From Bacillota bacterium (GTDB lineage: Bacteria; Bacillota; Clostridia; Lachnospirales; Lachnospiraceae), in contig JAEYGZ010000048.1 in assembly GCA_023409535.1 (NCBI GenBank), positions 186,001-250,000 on the forward strand: a DNA stretch of 64,000 nucleotides. The letters run 5' to 3'. How positions within the stretch are numbered: the stretch's first letter is position 1; every line of letters starts with the position of its first letter. The notes beneath the pieces are model-generated. The model was not told where the DNA came from. It worked only from the letters and a program-made list of their open reading frames with translations, and did not search any database. Shown in pieces: positions 62,517 to 64,000 of the stretch. Both the position numbers and the translations under genes were made by a program.

Positions 62517-63985
62517 CCTTTATTCTCCCCGCCTGCCTGCTTCATTCTGTTATTCGGAGCAATTTTCTGCGGGCGTTTTGTAAAATATTTTATCGGGAAG
62601 CGGAACAGGGTGTCCTTATGATTGCTGTGATCCACATCCACAAAGGGAGACAAATATGCCACTCCGTAATTATCCAGACTGCACAGGTGTGTTAAAACAA
62701 GAATCAATGCTACGGTAACGCCCAGAAAGCCTCCGATTGCAGCCATCAGGGAAAAGCAAAAGCGTATTACCCTGATCCCGCTGCTCAAATCCTGATTAGG
62801 AACAATGAAACCTGCAATCCCTGCCAGAGACACGATAACAACAACAAGAGGAGACACGATATTTGCCGTAACCGCAGCCTGACCAACTACCACACCGCCA
62901 AGAATGGACATCGCGGTACCGACTGTCTTTGGCAGCCTTAGTCCGGCTTCGATTAAAATCTCAAAGCAGATTAAAAGTCCGATTACCTCTGATGCCGAGG
63001 AAAACGGAACATTCTGCTTGGCTGCCTGGGTAGATAACGCCAGCTGAACCGGCAGCATCTGGTTCTGATAGGTAGTCGCCGCAATATAAATCGCAGGCAG
63101 AAACAACGTCACCACCATGGCGGCATAGCGGAGCATACGCAGTGCCGAGCCTACAAAGAAATGATTTGCATAATCCTCCGGAGACTGCATCAGCATAGGC
63201 AGCTGACAGGGCAGCAGATATACAAAAGGAATCCCATCCACAGTCATGGCAACCCTTCCATCCGTCAGATTGGCGGCGATTCTGTCCGGCCGCTGGCTGT
63301 ACATAATCTGCGGAAACAGGCTCTTCTTATTTTCAATCAGAAATTCCTCAATAAAAGCAGGTGTTGATATATTATCTATTTGGATGTTATTGATCTTATC
63401 CCGTATCTCTGACACCGTATCCATATTCGCAACATTGGTGAGATACATCAGGGTGATATCTGTCTTTGAGAGCGTGCCGACACTGAGCTGCTCCATTACA
63501 AGAAATTCGGAGCGTACTCTTCGTCTGACCAGCGCGGTATTGGTTCTCATGACCTCAATGAAGGAGTCCTTGGCTCCCTTAATTACACCTTCCTCCGTAG
63601 GCTCGGAGATGGACCGTTTATCAAAGGTACGAATATCATACACGATTGCCTTCTTCTCCGTATCAAAGAGAAAGGCCATCATACCGCTTAGAACGTACTT
63701 TAACAGCAGCTGATAATCCTCTTCCTCTGCAGTAAAGGCATGATAGGCACCGCCGCTCATGAGGTAATCCATAACCTCCCGTTCCGTCATACAATTTTTA
63801 AGATAATTATCCTGAAGCAAAGTCTGGAGAATGCCCTCATCCATAACTTGAGAATTAATCAACCCATCCACACAGAAGATGGAAAAGGTAACACTGTTCT
63901 GGTTCATTTTCACAGGACGTACCACAATATCTCCGCTCTTTGAAAACAATTCCTTAATCTCTGCTGAATTAATAACCTGTCCCAT
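62513..63985 (-). CDS. Spore germination protein, GerA family
   Basis: 490 aa. Soluble N-terminal region (about 1-280), then about five helices from FFVGSALRMLRYAAMVVTLFLPAIYIAATTYQ. GVIKGAKDSFIEVMRTNTALVRRRVRS and RLPKTVGTAMSILGGVVVGQAAV are hallmark blocks. It forms the receptor's ion-channel core. ATG at 63985 has AGAGGAAG upstream; first visible gene of the operon. Confidence 0.95.
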   Translation of the reverse strand: MGQVINSAEIKELFSKSGDIVVRPVKMNQNSVTFSIFCVDGLINSQVMDEGILQTLLQDNYLKNCMTEREVMDYLMSGGAYHAFTAEEEDYQLLLKYVLSGMMAFLFDTEKKAIVYDIRTFDKRSISEPTEEGVIKGAKDSFIEVMRTNTALVRRRVRSEFLVMEQLSVGTLSKTDITLMYLTNVANMDTVSEIRDKINNIQIDNISTPAFIEEFLIENKKSLFPQIMYSQRPDRIAANLTDGRVAMTVDGIPFVYLLPCQLPMLMQSPEDYANHFFVGSALRMLRYAAMVVTLFLPAIYIAATTYQNQMLPVQLALSTQAAKQNVPFSSASEVIGLLICFEILIEAGLRLPKTVGTAMSILGGVVVGQAAVTANIVSPLVVVIVSLAGIAGFIVPNQDLSSGIRVIRFCFSLMAAIGGFLGVTVALILVLTHLCSLDNYGVAYLSPFVDVDHSNHKDTLFRFPIKYFTKRPQKIAPNNRMKQAGGENKG

Positions 63986-64000
63986 AGATCTTCCTCTTTT

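Overview
The window looks like chromosome from an endospore-forming anaerobic Firmicute, most likely Lachnospiraceae (Clostridium cluster XIVa). The reasons are a gerA/gerC/gerB germinant-receptor operon, remA next to yicC and rpoZ, an EFR1-type flavodoxin-ferredoxin, a DUF4474 protein, AGGAGG-type ribosome binding sites, and mostly low to moderate G+C DNA. The first 16 kb are visibly more G+C-rich than the rest and contain only catabolic and transport genes, which suggests an acquired metabolic island. No phage, transposase or CRISPR array was seen.

Region 1 (1-16.2 kb, all minus strand). An M20 amidohydrolase (AbgB-like) is followed by a dipeptide/oligopeptide ABC transporter (dppB-C-D-F-A), a cytidylate-kinase-like protein and an acetolactate-synthase-type ThDP enzyme. 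A separate promoter then drives a hydantoin-racemase-like protein, an M24 protein resembling ectoine hydrolase, an MmgE/PrpD protein, a fumarate-reductase-like flavoprotein, a stand-alone [2Fe-2S] protein and a YheO-type PAS regulator cut by the window edge. This reads as import and stepwise breakdown of an unidentified amino-acid or peptide-like compound. The M20 gene and the dpp operon share almost the same control region: a 34-bp dyad, an extended -10 promoter and a hairpin with a U-tract. At least three copies of a hairpin-GGCAAATTTG repeat lie between genes.

Region 2 (16.2-32.9 kb). This holds rpsT, an ECF sigma factor with its membrane partner, a secreted YcdB/YcdC-SLH protein, a patatin-like protein, an EFR1 ferredoxin, small enzymes (GNAT, cupin, isochorismatase-like, VOC, DUF1697), an MFS transporter, and a MacB-like ABC exporter whose permease carries a very long coiled coil and which lies divergent to a TetR regulator.

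Region 3 (32.9-51 kb). This is largely housekeeping: tRNA-Ser(CGA), holA, lepB, rpoZ, remA and yicC (gmk is absent from its usual place between remA and rpoZ), an amidase with a SPOR-like tail that lacks a catalytic Glu, O-acetylhomoserine sulfhydrylase, an EamA transporter, a peroxiredoxin, a ferredoxin, thymidine kinase, a nucleoside ABC uptake operon (BMP lipoprotein, ATPase, two permeases), a Gx transporter/NusG-II pair and an Mrp ATPase.

Region 4 (50.3-64 kb). A DUF4474 protein and a metallophosphoesterase come first, then an unusual 680-bp gap between convergent genes. The gap contains two inverted copies of a roughly 300-nt self-complementary element, one directly after each stop codon. 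They differ in sequence but keep the same fold, and they are the best candidate in the window for an undescribed structured element. After them come a flavin reductase, a ferredoxin, a small GNAT, a second MacB/FtsX-type exporter paralogous to the first, a DUF421 protein, an M23 peptidase, another long hairpin, and the ger operon at the right edge.
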